64,000 bases of DNA from JANWYQ01 sp034432445 (GCA_034432445.1 DAOUBX010000025.1:1-64000), one strand, 5' to 3'. Counted from the stretch's first letter, positions 52,681 through 61,834 are shown. Made by a program: numbers and translations. Notes: generated from the sequence alone by a model not told the origin.

Positions 52681-53718
52681 TTACCGTTCCGTTAGCCGCA
52701 GGTTGAGATTACGTGCCACCTCCACGCGGTCGTGCGTGGCATAGTACCAGTCGATGGTGCGGCGCAGGCCGTCCTCGAATGTGGTAGCCGGCTCCCAGCC
52801 CAACAAGGCGCGCGTGCGGCTCAGGTCGGCAGCGCGGCTGAACACCCCGACAGGCTTGCTGGTGTCGAAGTACAGCTTCTGCGGCCGGAAGCCGGTGATC
52901 TCGAAGATCTTGGCAGCAACGTCCTTGATCTTGATGTGCTCGGCGGTGCCGATGTTGACGGCGCTGCCGTCCTCGACGTGAACCACAGCACGCATCAGGC
53001 CCTCGACGATGTCGCCCACGTAGGTGAAATTGCGGTCCTGTTCGCCCGTGCCCCAAATCTCGTAAGGGTCCATGCCCACAAACGCCTTGGCGATCAGAGC
53101 GATCACGGCATGCGTCTCGTTCTCCCGCTCGCCGTAGGCTGTGAACAGGCGGCAGGAAACACACTTCATGCCGTACTGCTTATGGTAAGCGCGCAGGGCC
53201 ATCTCGCCCATTAACTTGGCCCAGCCATACTCGCCATCGGCCAGGGCGCGCCCGGGCACAAACGGATCGGCCCATTCCTCGCGCAGATAGACCAGGCCAC
53301 CCTCGGCGATCTGCATCTCGTTCTGCAAGGTTGTCGGATAGACGCAAGCTGAGCTGGTGAAACATACCCGCTCCACACCGGCCTGCCACGCCGCCTGAAA
53401 CACGGTGCCATCGAGCACCATGTTGGTTGAGCACTCCACGGGATGAGTGTCGATGTAACCGCGACCGCCGTGCGAGGCTGCCAGGTGAAAGACCACTTCC
53501 ATGCCCTGCACTGCGCGCTCGGCAAAGCTGCGGTCGCGCAAGTCGCCGAGCAAGAACTCGACGTGCTCGATGGAGTGTTGCAGGTTGTCTAGCTTGCCGC
53601 TGGACAAGTCGTCGGCCACGCGCACGTGCGCGCCCTGGCGCACCAGCGCGTCCACCAGGTGGCTGCCGATGAACGACGCGCCGCCGGTAACCAAAATTTT
53701 CTTGCCGGACCAGTTCAT
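52681..53718 (-). CDS. NAD-dependent epimerase/dehydratase, GDP-sugar epimerase-like
   Basis: The protein has 345 residues. VTGGASFIGSHLVDALV binds NAD, HLAASHGGRGYIDTHP and FTSSACVYPTTLQNE recall GDP-mannose 3,5-epimerases (SSACVYP), and YGWAKLMGEM gives Tyr-x3-Lys. The C-terminal half holds GTGEQDRNFTYVGD for substrate. It may act on a GDP-linked hexose or heptose; the heptose genes nearby make a GDP-heptose modifying enzyme an attractive but untested idea. A partial repeat copy lies upstream of its start. Confidence 0.82.
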   Translation of the reverse strand: MNWSGKKILVTGGASFIGSHLVDALVRQGAHVRVADDLSSGKLDNLQHSIEHVEFLLGDLRDRSFAERAVQGMEVVFHLAASHGGRGYIDTHPVECSTNMVLDGTVFQAAWQAGVERVCFTSSACVYPTTLQNEMQIAEGGLVYLREEWADPFVPGRALADGEYGWAKLMGEMALRAYHKQYGMKCVSCRLFTAYGERENETHAVIALIAKAFVGMDPYEIWGTGEQDRNFTYVGDIVEGLMRAVVHVEDGSAVNIGTAEHIKIKDVAAKIFEITGFRPQKLYFDTSKPVGVFSRAADLSRTRALLGWEPATTFEDGLRRTIDWYYATHDRVEVARNLNLRLTER

Positions 53719-53737
53719 TGTCTCTTCTCTTTCGTCT

Positions 53738-53816
53738 TAAACTGCTCAGGTGCCGGGCACTTGCTGACTGCGGAAGCGTCCTGCGGGACCGGCACTGACA
53801 GTCGAGCGATGCCGGG
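53738..53816. repeat. Partial copy G of the 111-bp element
   Basis: The left end TAAACTGCTCAG and box GGTGCCGGGCACTTGC are intact. The interior (TGCGGAAGCGTCCTGCG) is unrelated, and the right end is reduced to GATGCCGGGTCAAG, directly before the stop of the neighbouring glycosyltransferase gene. Confidence 0.6.
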
Positions 53817-55013
53817 TCAAGCGGCCAGCATCTTCGACACAAGCTCTTGGTAGAATTGCTCTAGGCGATCAACCAAATGTTGCCAAGAAAGCTCGCCCTC
53901 CGCCAACGCGCGGGCGTTAGCCGCCATCTGCTGGCGCAAAGGAGCGTCGTGCAACAAGCGCAAACAGCCATCGGCAAAAGCCTGCGGCTCATCGGCAGTC
54001 AACAGGCCGATCTGATGCTGGGCAAACACAGGGCGCAGAATGCGCATGTCCGTGCCCACGGTCGGCCGGCCGACGGCCAAGTAGTCGTTGAGCTTGGAAG
54101 GCCAGATGTTATCGGTCGCAGTCATGCGCCGGAACGGCAACACCATCACATCGCTGGCCGACAAAAACAGGTTCAACTCCTCGTAGGAAATCCAGCCAGT
54201 CTCGACGACATCCGCGGCACAGTCCGCCGGCACATAGCTCCAGAAGTCCGGCAGCTTGTGGTTGCCGGCGCAGACCAGCTTGACCGGACAGCCGGCCTGC
54301 TGGCGCAAGCGCTGAAAAGCGGGAAACAGCAGCTCGGCCGTGGTCTTGCGCATGACGCCGACATATCCTAACACGAATCCCTCTTTTGGCAAACCTTGCA
54401 GCCTGCTGCGCGCCGCGTCAACAGGATAGGGTGTCAGACCTTCAGGATCGCAGCCGTGCAACAAGTTGATCATGCGATCGCGCGGTATGCCCAAGGCCGC
54501 AGCGCGCTCCAGCAGAGGTTCACCCATAGCGACGCAGCCATCCGCCAAGGGGTGAAACTTCTCCTCGCAGAAGGTCTCCACAGGCTCCATGAACAGCCGG
54601 ATCCAACGGGTGCGCTCGTGGGCCGTGCCACCGCGGCCGTACCAATCGGCCCAGTCCAGGATCACGGGAATGCCTTGGGTGCGCTTAAGCCACAGCGCGG
54701 GCAGCGCCACCACCGGCCGCGATTCCAGCCCATGCACGAGGTCGAACTGCGCACGCTGGAAATGGCGAATACGCTGCAGGGTGTCCCACGGGTCCCAGCC
54801 GGTGCGCGCCTGACCGCTGAGCAAGTCCGGCGACTCGACGATGGTCACACCGTCGGCCTCGAATTGCCGAAAGCCCGTGCGCGCCTTGGGCGCAATGCTG
54901 ACCACCGTCACGTCATGCCCGCGCTGCACGAGATGACGCGCCTGATGATAGGCGCGGAAGAACGCGCCGCCGCCCTTCCAGGTGACGTTGTGGGTCAAGT
55001 AGAGAATACGCAT
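53817..55013 (-). CDS. GT4 family glycosyltransferase
   Basis: Cytoplasmic GT-B glycosyltransferase of 398 residues from ATG 55013 (MRILYLTHNVTWKGGGAFF). The N-terminal half carries FDLVHGLESRPVVALPAL; the C-terminal half has VLGYVGVMRKTTAELLFPAF as the donor-binding start and LSASDVMVLPFRRMTATDN where family members have the E-x7-E motif, here changed. Extension upstream in the same frame is unlikely to be coding because it runs into repeat copy H. Acceptor and donor are unknown; the cluster suggests exopolysaccharide. Confidence 0.82.
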   Translation of the reverse strand: MRILYLTHNVTWKGGGAFFRAYHQARHLVQRGHDVTVVSIAPKARTGFRQFEADGVTIVESPDLLSGQARTGWDPWDTLQRIRHFQRAQFDLVHGLESRPVVALPALWLKRTQGIPVILDWADWYGRGGTAHERTRWIRLFMEPVETFCEEKFHPLADGCVAMGEPLLERAAALGIPRDRMINLLHGCDPEGLTPYPVDAARSRLQGLPKEGFVLGYVGVMRKTTAELLFPAFQRLRQQAGCPVKLVCAGNHKLPDFWSYVPADCAADVVETGWISYEELNLFLSASDVMVLPFRRMTATDNIWPSKLNDYLAVGRPTVGTDMRILRPVFAQHQIGLLTADEPQAFADGCLRLLHDAPLRQQMAANARALAEGELSWQHLVDRLEQFYQELVSKMLAA

Positions 55014-55040
55014 GATGTCTTCAGAGGTCTTTCCGCGCGT

Positions 55041-55145
55041 CTGGCATTTGCAAGCGCCGGGCACCGGGGGCTGCGCTTGCGCCGATTTCGGCAATATCAT
55101 CGCCGGTTGCAGATCGGTCACAAGTGCCCGGCACCAGGGTAGTTA
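55041..55145. repeat. Copy H of the 111-bp element (left end eroded)
   Basis: The left side is degenerate (TCTGGCATTTGCAAGCGCCGGGCACC). The right box CACAAGTGCCCGGCACC and end GGTAGTTAC are intact. The last bases supply the TAA stop of the sugar transferase gene at 55143-55145 (minus strand). Confidence 0.7.
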
Positions 55146-55832
55146 CCCTGCACCTTTCCCGGTCAGCATAACCCAGGGGGTTTTGAGCATAATCCACAGG
55201 TCCAGCCCCAGCGAGCGCCGCCGGATATAGTCCAGGTCGATGGCCAGCATACCGCTGAAGCCTACCTGGCTGCGCGCCGTCACCTGATAGAGGCCGGTGA
55301 TGCCAGGGGTAACACTGAGCCGCTGCTTGGCCGCCTCGTCGTAGTGCTCGAACTCGTAAGGTACGGGGGGCCGCGGCCCCACCAGGCTCATTTCCCCCCG
55401 CAGCACGTTCAGCATCTGCGGCACCTCGTCCAGGCTCAACTTGCGCAGCCAGCGGCCGACCGGCGTGATCCGCGGATCGGCCACCACCTTGAAGATCGGC
55501 TTGCCGCTCTCGTCTGCGGCAAAGGCCGCGTCCTCTTTGACGAAGCGCGCCAGCCACTCCTTGTGCGCGCTGTTGTCGCCGCCGGCCACCATGGTGCGAA
55601 ACTTGTAGTAGCGAAACGCCGCGCCGCCCTTGCCCACCACAGTCCCGCGATAGAAAACCGGGCCGGGCGAACTCAGCTTGACGGCCAGGGCGATGAGCAG
55701 CCAGAGCGGCAGGCCGATCAGCAACACCGCCAGTGCCACGCTTATGTCGAGCAGGCGCTTGGTTACCGCATAACCTGCCGGCGCATGGCTATCAGCCCAG
55801 GCCACCGTGATCAACTCGTTCCGCTCGCCCAT
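55143..55832 (-). CDS. Polyprenyl-phosphate sugar transferase (short form)
   Basis: The protein has 229 residues from ATG 55832 (MGERNELITVAW). One membrane-embedded hairpin (RLLDISVALAVLLIGLPLWL), then the catalytic core: SPGPVFYRGTVVG, FRYYKFRTMVAGGD, LRKLSLDEVPQMLNVLRGEM, SLVGPRPPVPYE and VTPGITGLYQVTARSQ. These are complete motifs of the bacterial sugar transferase family, unlike the altered larger paralogue at 47-48.6 kb. The start overlaps the preceding stop as TGATG. Confidence 0.92.
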   Translation of the reverse strand: MGERNELITVAWADSHAPAGYAVTKRLLDISVALAVLLIGLPLWLLIALAVKLSSPGPVFYRGTVVGKGGAAFRYYKFRTMVAGGDNSAHKEWLARFVKEDAAFAADESGKPIFKVVADPRITPVGRWLRKLSLDEVPQMLNVLRGEMSLVGPRPPVPYEFEHYDEAAKQRLSVTPGITGLYQVTARSQVGFSGMLAIDLDYIRRRSLGLDLWIMLKTPWVMLTGKGAG

Positions 55833-57331
55833 CAGAGATACCCGAGTCCGTGTAACTGACGCTGCGTGTCCTCGTCCAGACCCACACCGTCGCTGTGCAC
55901 ATCGCTCAGCTCGCCGTAGACACGGCATTCGGTCAACCACGCCTCGAGCATAGCTTGCATCTCGTGCACGACGTCCGGATGGTGGGCTGCCACGTTGGTG
56001 CGCTCCTGCGGATCGGCCGCCAGGTCGAAGAGCATCTCGCGCTGGGCCATCTGCCGGCGCACGTAGAACATGGGGTTACGCAGCACTTTCTTGCGCATCT
56101 CGGCGTTGGCCAGCTGCTGAACGTAGCCGCGCAGGCGTTGGCGCCAGCCGACCGTTGCGACCGGTTGCGCCGAGCCGCCGCGGTAGTCGCCTGGCGGCTC
56201 CACGCGCAGATACTTCCACCGCTCGTCGCGCACGGCCAGCAACCGATGATTAGCGGGCGAGGCTTGTGTTTCGGCGTAGGCGGCCACGCGCGACGCTGCG
56301 CTGCGCCGGCCTTTGCGCACGAGAGGCAGTAGGCTGTACCCTTGCATGCCGGCAGCTAAGCGCCCCAGCCCCAGGGCGTCCAGCACCGTGGGGGCCACAT
56401 CAACCAGCTGCGCAAGCGTGGCGTTGGCCTCGCCGGTAACCGGTACGGCGCTGGGAAACTTGATCAGCAGCGGCACGCGCATGACCTCTTCGTAGGCTAG
56501 ATGGCCGTGGACGAAGTCGCCGTGCTCGCCAAAAGCCTCGCCGTGATCGCCGGCCACGACGATCAACGTGTCGTCGAACTGTCCTCGCCGGCGCAGGTGG
56601 TCCAACAAGCGGCCCAACTGCTCGTCCGTGTAGGCGATTTCGCCGTCGTACAGATCGATCAGCCGCTGCACGTCGGCCTGGCCGCGCACGCGGCGCACGC
56701 TCTCGGCGCTGCCGTCGATGCGTCCTCGGTAGCTTGGATCGCGCCAGCGATCATAGCCGGCCGGCGGGTAGTAGGGGTCGTGCGGGTCCAACACCCACAC
56801 GAACAGGAACCAAGGGCGTGTGGCGGTCTCCTGCTCATCTAGCCAAGGCAAAGCGACCGCGTTGACATCCTCGGCCAAAGGCAGAACCACGGTCGTATCG
56901 TGCTCGAAGTAGAGCTTCCAGGCGCCGGTGTTGCTGACCGTGCGCCGGTCGGCCAGACCGGCGTCCTTGTACAAGTCAACAAAGCGATCGAAGCCAATGG
57001 CAAAACCAAGCGGCGAGGAGACATTGCCGATAGCGCTGACGGCCATGGTATGATAGCCGGCTGACTGAAGCAAGGCCGGCAGACGCGGCACGGCGCGCGT
57101 GAACAAGTCCTGCCGCGTGCGCACGCCGTGCGCCGGCGGATAGCAGCCGCTCAAGATCGACGCGGCCACCGGCTTGGTCCACGTGCTGGTGGAAAAGGCC
57201 TGTGTGAAGCGCACGGTCTGTGCGTCGCTGGCCAAGGCGTCGAGGACCGGCGTGGTCGGTCGGGGGTAGCCGTAGCAGCTCAAGTGGTCGGCGCGCAGCG
57301 CATCTATGATGTAGATCAGGACGTTGGACAT
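55832..57331 (-). CDS. Alkaline-phosphatase-superfamily hydrolase annotated as sulfatase-like
   Basis: The protein has 499 residues. The metal-binding N-terminal motif IYIIDALRADHLSCYGY and the later VVAGDHGEAFGEH are those of sulfatases. The nucleophile region reads TKPVAASILSG, so Thr occupies the formylglycine Cys/Ser position and the CxPxR arginine is absent. This favours a phosphodiesterase or phospho-group transferase over a true sulfatase. No membrane span is evident. In a polysaccharide cluster, it could add or remove a phosphorylated substituent; this is inference. Confidence 0.82.
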   Translation of the reverse strand: MSNVLIYIIDALRADHLSCYGYPRPTTPVLDALASDAQTVRFTQAFSTSTWTKPVAASILSGCYPPAHGVRTRQDLFTRAVPRLPALLQSAGYHTMAVSAIGNVSSPLGFAIGFDRFVDLYKDAGLADRRTVSNTGAWKLYFEHDTTVVLPLAEDVNAVALPWLDEQETATRPWFLFVWVLDPHDPYYPPAGYDRWRDPSYRGRIDGSAESVRRVRGQADVQRLIDLYDGEIAYTDEQLGRLLDHLRRRGQFDDTLIVVAGDHGEAFGEHGDFVHGHLAYEEVMRVPLLIKFPSAVPVTGEANATLAQLVDVAPTVLDALGLGRLAAGMQGYSLLPLVRKGRRSAASRVAAYAETQASPANHRLLAVRDERWKYLRVEPPGDYRGGSAQPVATVGWRQRLRGYVQQLANAEMRKKVLRNPMFYVRRQMAQREMLFDLAADPQERTNVAAHHPDVVHEMQAMLEAWLTECRVYGELSDVHSDGVGLDEDTQRQLHGLGYL

Positions 57332-57418
57332 GGCACAGTAGGCGAGAGACTTGAGTGGTGCGCTAAGAAAGCGGTTGCTTGGTAGACTGGTTGAGCGGTG
57401 GGTTGTCGACCGGTGCGG
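57332..57418. other. Short intergenic gap, no gene
   Basis: The 87 nt are enriched in GGTTG and GCGGT-like words (GCGGTTGCTTGG, GACTGGTTGAGCGGTGGG), similar in style to the gap at 49721-49847. No clear promoter or hairpin is seen. Confidence 0.35.
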
Positions 57419-58501
57419 TCAGGACTGGTGTTGCGTGGCTACTTCGTCGTACAGCGCGGCCAGCTTGGCGGCATAGGCGGGCAGGTCGTGCTCGGCCAAG
57501 GCTTGCCGGCGGTTGCGCCGGCCCATGTCCTCGCGCAAGGCGGGGTCATCCAGCAGCCGCACGATAGCCTGGGCCAGTGCTGCAACGTCGCCAGGGGGCA
57601 CCAGCAGGGCGTTGGCAGGTTCTCGCAGAATGTCGGGCAGGCCGCCAACGGGTGTGGCGACCACGGGCAGGCCGGCCGCCATGGCCTCCAGCACTGCCAC
57701 AGGCACGCCCTCGGCATAGGACGGCAGCACCAGCAAGGCGGCCTGCTGCAAGAGCCGCAGCTTGGCTTCCCCACGCACAAAGCCGGGGAAGTCGATAGCC
57801 ACCAGGTGCGGCGCGGCCAACGCAGTTAGTTCCGCTGTCGGCTCGCCGCCGCAGATGGCGAAGCGCGCCGCAGGTTGGGCCGCCAGCACGAACGGCGCCG
57901 CGGCCAACAGATCGCGCACGCCCTTGCGCTGGGAGAAATCGCCCAGGAAGAGCACCAGGTTCGCACTGCGTGCAGCCGGATCGGCCGGTGGGCGGACGGC
58001 CGCGCAGTCCACAGGGTTCATAAGGGTGACGATCCGTGTGTTGGCCGTGAGCCTGGCCAGCGCCCGCTGCCAAGTCGGCGACAACACCACGACACAGGCG
58101 GCGTGTTCCAACGCCCAGCGCGCAACGCGCTGCCTGAGTATGTTGTCTTCACCGGTCACATCGGTCGCTGTAGCGGCGTCACCCGGCAGATGCCAGTGAA
58201 AGATCACCGGTACAGCCGCCAGCCGTCCTAGGATCAGGTAGAACACATGGCGGTAAAAGCTGCTACCACCGCCCACCTGCAGATGGAGAACGTCCACTTG
58301 ACGTCGCAGCAGCAGCCAAAGCATCTTGCCCAGCGCGCTAACGAAATGGGCCACCTTATGCGCCGGCCCCTGCCGCGTGCCCTCAGCCAGATAGGTCAGT
58401 CGACAGCGCTGCGGCAGGTCAGAGTCCAGAATAGCGCCGGCCACCGCTGAGATGCCGCCGTAGATGCGCGGCGTAGGACCGACCATCAGGACGCGCAGCA
58501 T
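57419..58501 (-). CDS. GT4 family glycosyltransferase
   Basis: GT-B enzyme of 360 residues. It opens VLMVGPTPRIYGGISAVAGAIL with the glycine-rich acceptor loop. The C-terminal domain contains LVLFLGDFSQRKGVRDLLAA, LLVLPSYAEGVPVAVLEAMA (intact E-x7-E motif) and PVGGLPDILREPANALLV. It begins 10 nt after the O-antigen ligase-like gene stop, so they are cotranscribed and likely work on the same polymer. Confidence 0.88.
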   Translation of the reverse strand: MLRVLMVGPTPRIYGGISAVAGAILDSDLPQRCRLTYLAEGTRQGPAHKVAHFVSALGKMLWLLLRRQVDVLHLQVGGGSSFYRHVFYLILGRLAAVPVIFHWHLPGDAATATDVTGEDNILRQRVARWALEHAACVVVLSPTWQRALARLTANTRIVTLMNPVDCAAVRPPADPAARSANLVLFLGDFSQRKGVRDLLAAAPFVLAAQPAARFAICGGEPTAELTALAAPHLVAIDFPGFVRGEAKLRLLQQAALLVLPSYAEGVPVAVLEAMAAGLPVVATPVGGLPDILREPANALLVPPGDVAALAQAIVRLLDDPALREDMGRRNRRQALAEHDLPAYAAKLAALYDEVATQHQS

Positions 58502-58510
58502 GGCCCACGA

Positions 58511-60097
58511 TCAAGTTCTGCCAGTTCCGCCAGTTCCACCAGCTTCGCCAGTTCTCTGAACGCTCAGAGGTTGGAAAACAAGGGAACCAGAGGAAGCGGG
58601 GGAAATGGAAGAGCTGAGCATGTGGCGGTCGATCGCTAAGATCAGGCCGGACATCATCCAGAAGTACACGGCGACCGTGGGCTGCGAGAAGACGTTGTCG
58701 CCCAGCGCGCCGATGAACATGCCGGTGGCGCTGATCAAGAAGGCCAGCGCGTACAGACGCATCGTTGCTGCCGGGCCATAGCGGTAGATGCGAATCGCCG
58801 TGCGCACGATGATGAACAACGCGATCAGGAGCGCAACAGTGCCGATCACGCCCACATCCAGCAAGTAGCCGATGATCTCGTTGTGCGGCCGCTGGCCGAC
58901 GAGGAACTTCTCGCGGCGGTCGAGGCCGGTGGCGGTGAGCGGCGCGGCGAGCAGCACGTAGTAGTACTCGAACGCCTTCATGCCCACCCCGACCAGCGGG
59001 CTGGTGGCGATCCACTCGATGGCAAAGTCCCACAGGCGCAGCCGGCCAAACAGCGTGCTGTTGGGGTCGAGCGTCTCGGCCAGCCGCGTCTGCGCCGGCG
59101 CATAGGCCCAGAGCAAGCCAAGCATGGCGACAGGAAGGGCAACCAGCAACCGGCGATAGCGAATCAGGCCCAGCAGCATCGCAGCGGCTGCCAACGACAG
59201 CCAGGAGCCGCGGATGAAGGTGAGCAACAGCGTGACGACGCTGCCCACCAGAAGCACTCCAAGCGCCCTGCGGTTGCGGTAGATCGCAAGTCGCTCTGGC
59301 CGATCTTGCCCGTGCTCTGGCCGCTCATGCTCAGTGGGCTCCCAATCATCGGCCGACCCCGCTTGCGGCGGCCGCTCCAGGAAGAACACCAGCAGCAACG
59401 GTATGAGCAACACCAAGTAGAACGCCAGCGTGAACGGCCCGCCGGCCAAGCCATACACGCGGTTGAAGCGCTCCCCGGCCCAGATAGTCTGGCCGCCGCC
59501 CGTGGCCACCTGATAGAAGCCGACCACGATCGGGATCACCGGCGACAGCATCATCGCCGTCACCATGCGCATGACCTGCTGCGGCGTACGGACCACGTCC
59601 ACGATCAGCCAGATCAGCGCGTAGTAGCCCACGAACCGAAACGCACCTTTGATCGATTGCAGCGGCACCGGTGACCAGATCAGCGTAATGAACGGCACGG
59701 CTAGAAAGATCAGATAGGGCAAGGTGATCGGCAGCCGGCCCAGCGATTGCCGCGTCGTCAGCACCCGAAATAGCACGCCGACAATCAACAGCGAGGACAG
59801 GATGATGTCTGGGCTCAGGCGTAGCCCGCCCACAGGCACGGGCAAATCGATACCGTTCAGGTTGACGCCGGCAAAGGCATAGAACAACAATGCCCACTCC
59901 GGCCGCGCGATCACGACCCCCGTCCAGGCCACTGCCACCATGCCCCCAAGCACAGCCAGCGGCACCAGAGGCGACTGCAGCCAACCCTGCGCCAGGCCGA
60001 TGGCAACGCAGACGATCAGGCCAGTCGGCGCGAGGAACCAGGCAGGGTGAATGCGCAGCGGCTTGGTTGGTAGGGCGCGCAGGCGGATGCTTTGCAT
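58511..60097 (-). CDS. O-antigen ligase/polymerase-family membrane protein
   Basis: The protein has 528 residues with about 11-12 membrane spans. The large extracytoplasmic loop typical of Wzy_C/WaaL proteins is near residues 340-400, with FGRLRLWDFAIEWIATSPL followed by VGVGMKAFEYY and VGQRPHNEIIGYLLDVG (the conserved H in xxPHN). Such proteins polymerise or ligate lipid-linked glycan on the outer face. The C-terminal 30 residues are Gly/Thr-rich and charged. It provides the polymerisation step of this cluster. Confidence 0.85.
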   Translation of the reverse strand: MQSIRLRALPTKPLRIHPAWFLAPTGLIVCVAIGLAQGWLQSPLVPLAVLGGMVAVAWTGVVIARPEWALLFYAFAGVNLNGIDLPVPVGGLRLSPDIILSSLLIVGVLFRVLTTRQSLGRLPITLPYLIFLAVPFITLIWSPVPLQSIKGAFRFVGYYALIWLIVDVVRTPQQVMRMVTAMMLSPVIPIVVGFYQVATGGGQTIWAGERFNRVYGLAGGPFTLAFYLVLLIPLLLVFFLERPPQAGSADDWEPTEHERPEHGQDRPERLAIYRNRRALGVLLVGSVVTLLLTFIRGSWLSLAAAAMLLGLIRYRRLLVALPVAMLGLLWAYAPAQTRLAETLDPNSTLFGRLRLWDFAIEWIATSPLVGVGMKAFEYYYVLLAAPLTATGLDRREKFLVGQRPHNEIIGYLLDVGVIGTVALLIALFIIVRTAIRIYRYGPAATMRLYALAFLISATGMFIGALGDNVFSQPTVAVYFWMMSGLILAIDRHMLSSSISPASSGSLVFQPLSVQRTGEAGGTGGTGRT

Positions 60098-60118
60098 GGT
60101 GAACTTCAGGGAAACGGG

Positions 60119-61789
60119 CTAAAGATAGCCCAGGCCGGCCAACTGCTGGCGAATGGCAGCTTCTTCTTCGGCCGACAAGCCGGCCACGGTGGCTGAGGGC
60201 GTGACACTGTAATCGGCGACTTGCACCGGTCGCAGCGGCGGCGCAAAGAGCTCCTGCAACACGCGGCCATCCATGCCGGCGGCGACGGGCAAGCCCATGA
60301 GATGCAGCAGCGTGGGCGCCAGATCGACGATCGCTGCGCCCTCCAACCATTGGCCCTGGTGTACACCTGGGCCGGCGAGGACGAACAGACCGGTGGGCCG
60401 ATGGGTGGCGCTGTACTCGCTGAGTTGGGCCAGCGGTAGATCGGTGACCAACGGCCCGGCGGCGTGCGATCCGCCGGTGTAGGCGTCGTTCATCTCGACC
60501 AGGATATCAGGGATCTCGTCCAGGTGCGGGCCGTCGAACAGCTCTTCACGACGAATGGCTCGCCTGACGATGGCGGCGCCGGTCTCCGGGTCGCGCAGGT
60601 CGGCCAACGCGGCCAAGATCGCGTCCCGCACCTCTTCGTAGGCCGCGCCCGGTGGCACGACGCCGTGTGCCTGCCGGCCTTGCAGGTTGACGATGATGCC
60701 TTCCACTGTGGGAAAGACGTTGAGACGGTACGCTTGGGTCCGCGTCCAATCGATGGCGTCCAAGTTTTGATGACGGGCGAAGAGCGCAACGCGCGCCTCA
60801 GCGGGGAGCCGCGCGCGCAGGCGCTGCCGCCACTGCGTGGGCAGCCGCCGCCGCACCTGCGAGATGGCGCGGTTGGCCAGGCTGGGGTGTGATCGCGCGC
60901 CGGGCCGCAGAGCTAGCAGCCCTTGCGCGGCCAGCCAGGCGTTCAGGTGCACCTGCCGGTGGGGATAGGGCCCCATGCCGTGGTCCGACATCACCAACAC
61001 AGCCGTCTCCGCCAGCGGTAGCACAGCCAACAAGCGGCCGATCTCGGCGTCCGCCACCTCGTACTGGTGGTTGATCACCTCGCCGAACTCCCGTGCGCCG
61101 GCAGCGTCGTAGGCGGGAAACGCAGGGTCTGTGTACTTCCAATACAGGTGAGGGATGTTGTCGGTGCTGTTCCACACCACCAACGCCAGATCATAGGGCT
61201 CGGCGGCCAGAGCCTCCAGCAAGATGTCGGTGTACTTGCGCACCCAGTAGTCGGAGGCCTCGACCGTCTTGGCTGGCGACAGCGAGAAGTTGAAATTGTC
61301 AGGCATGGCATCCCAGCGGCCAAGCCGAGCCGCCATCTCCGGCGGCCAGACGTGCGCCGTGGGGCCAAAAGGCCGAGGAAAGCCGCTGACCAGGAAGCCG
61401 TTGACCGGAAAAGGCGGATAGGTCATCGGAATGCCCACGGCAGCCACGCGGCGTCCGCGGTGCCCGGCAAACTCCAGAAAGCTGCGGCCGACATAGTCAC
61501 GGCTGGCGGCGAACTCATCGCGATAGGCGCCGTACTGGCGCAAATCCATCTTGCGGAACTGGTACACGCCATGACGGCCGGGATTTTGCCCCGTGAGGAA
61601 GGTTACCCAGGCTGCGGCCGAGATAGGCGGCACGGTCGACGCCAGCGGACCGGCGACGCCGGCCGCCATCAACCGCGCCAAATGCGGCATGCGCCCGGCC
61701 TGCAACAGCGGGCGAGCAATGTCCCAAGTAGCGCCGTCGAGACCGATAACCACCACACGGGGGGACGACTGATCTTGCGATACACCCAT
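60119..61789 (-). CDS. Alkaline-phosphatase-superfamily phosphodiesterase
   Basis: The protein has 556 residues. VVVIGLDGATWDIARPLL is the N-terminal metal motif of type I phosphodiesterase/nucleotide pyrophosphatase-like proteins, PPISAAAWVTFLTGQNPG the nucleophile region, VVWNSTDNIPHLYW and VMSDHGMGPYP further metal ligands, and RPTGLFVLAGPGVHQG the last. No signal peptide is apparent. It heads the polysaccharide operon; a strong promoter at 61799-61827 ends only a few bases before its ATG and there is no ribosome binding site. Confidence 0.85.
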   Translation of the reverse strand: MGVSQDQSSPRVVVIGLDGATWDIARPLLQAGRMPHLARLMAAGVAGPLASTVPPISAAAWVTFLTGQNPGRHGVYQFRKMDLRQYGAYRDEFAASRDYVGRSFLEFAGHRGRRVAAVGIPMTYPPFPVNGFLVSGFPRPFGPTAHVWPPEMAARLGRWDAMPDNFNFSLSPAKTVEASDYWVRKYTDILLEALAAEPYDLALVVWNSTDNIPHLYWKYTDPAFPAYDAAGAREFGEVINHQYEVADAEIGRLLAVLPLAETAVLVMSDHGMGPYPHRQVHLNAWLAAQGLLALRPGARSHPSLANRAISQVRRRLPTQWRQRLRARLPAEARVALFARHQNLDAIDWTRTQAYRLNVFPTVEGIIVNLQGRQAHGVVPPGAAYEEVRDAILAALADLRDPETGAAIVRRAIRREELFDGPHLDEIPDILVEMNDAYTGGSHAAGPLVTDLPLAQLSEYSATHRPTGLFVLAGPGVHQGQWLEGAAIVDLAPTLLHLMGLPVAAGMDGRVLQELFAPPLRPVQVADYSVTPSATVAGLSAEEEAAIRQQLAGLGYL

Positions 61790-61798
61790 AGCGGCCGG

Positions 61799-61827
61799 AT
61801 TGTACCACGTCCAACAGGTTGTGCCAA
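61799..61827 (-). promoter_or_regulatory. Strong promoter for the polysaccharide operon, near-leaderless
   Basis: On the minus strand this reads TTGGCA, 17 bp, TACAAT, with a TGG extended -10. The expected start falls near 61792, about 3 nt before ATG 61789. The right half of the upstream gap is filled by repeat copy I, whose edge is 8 bp from the -35. Confidence 0.7.
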
Positions 61828-61834
61828 AAGCGCG

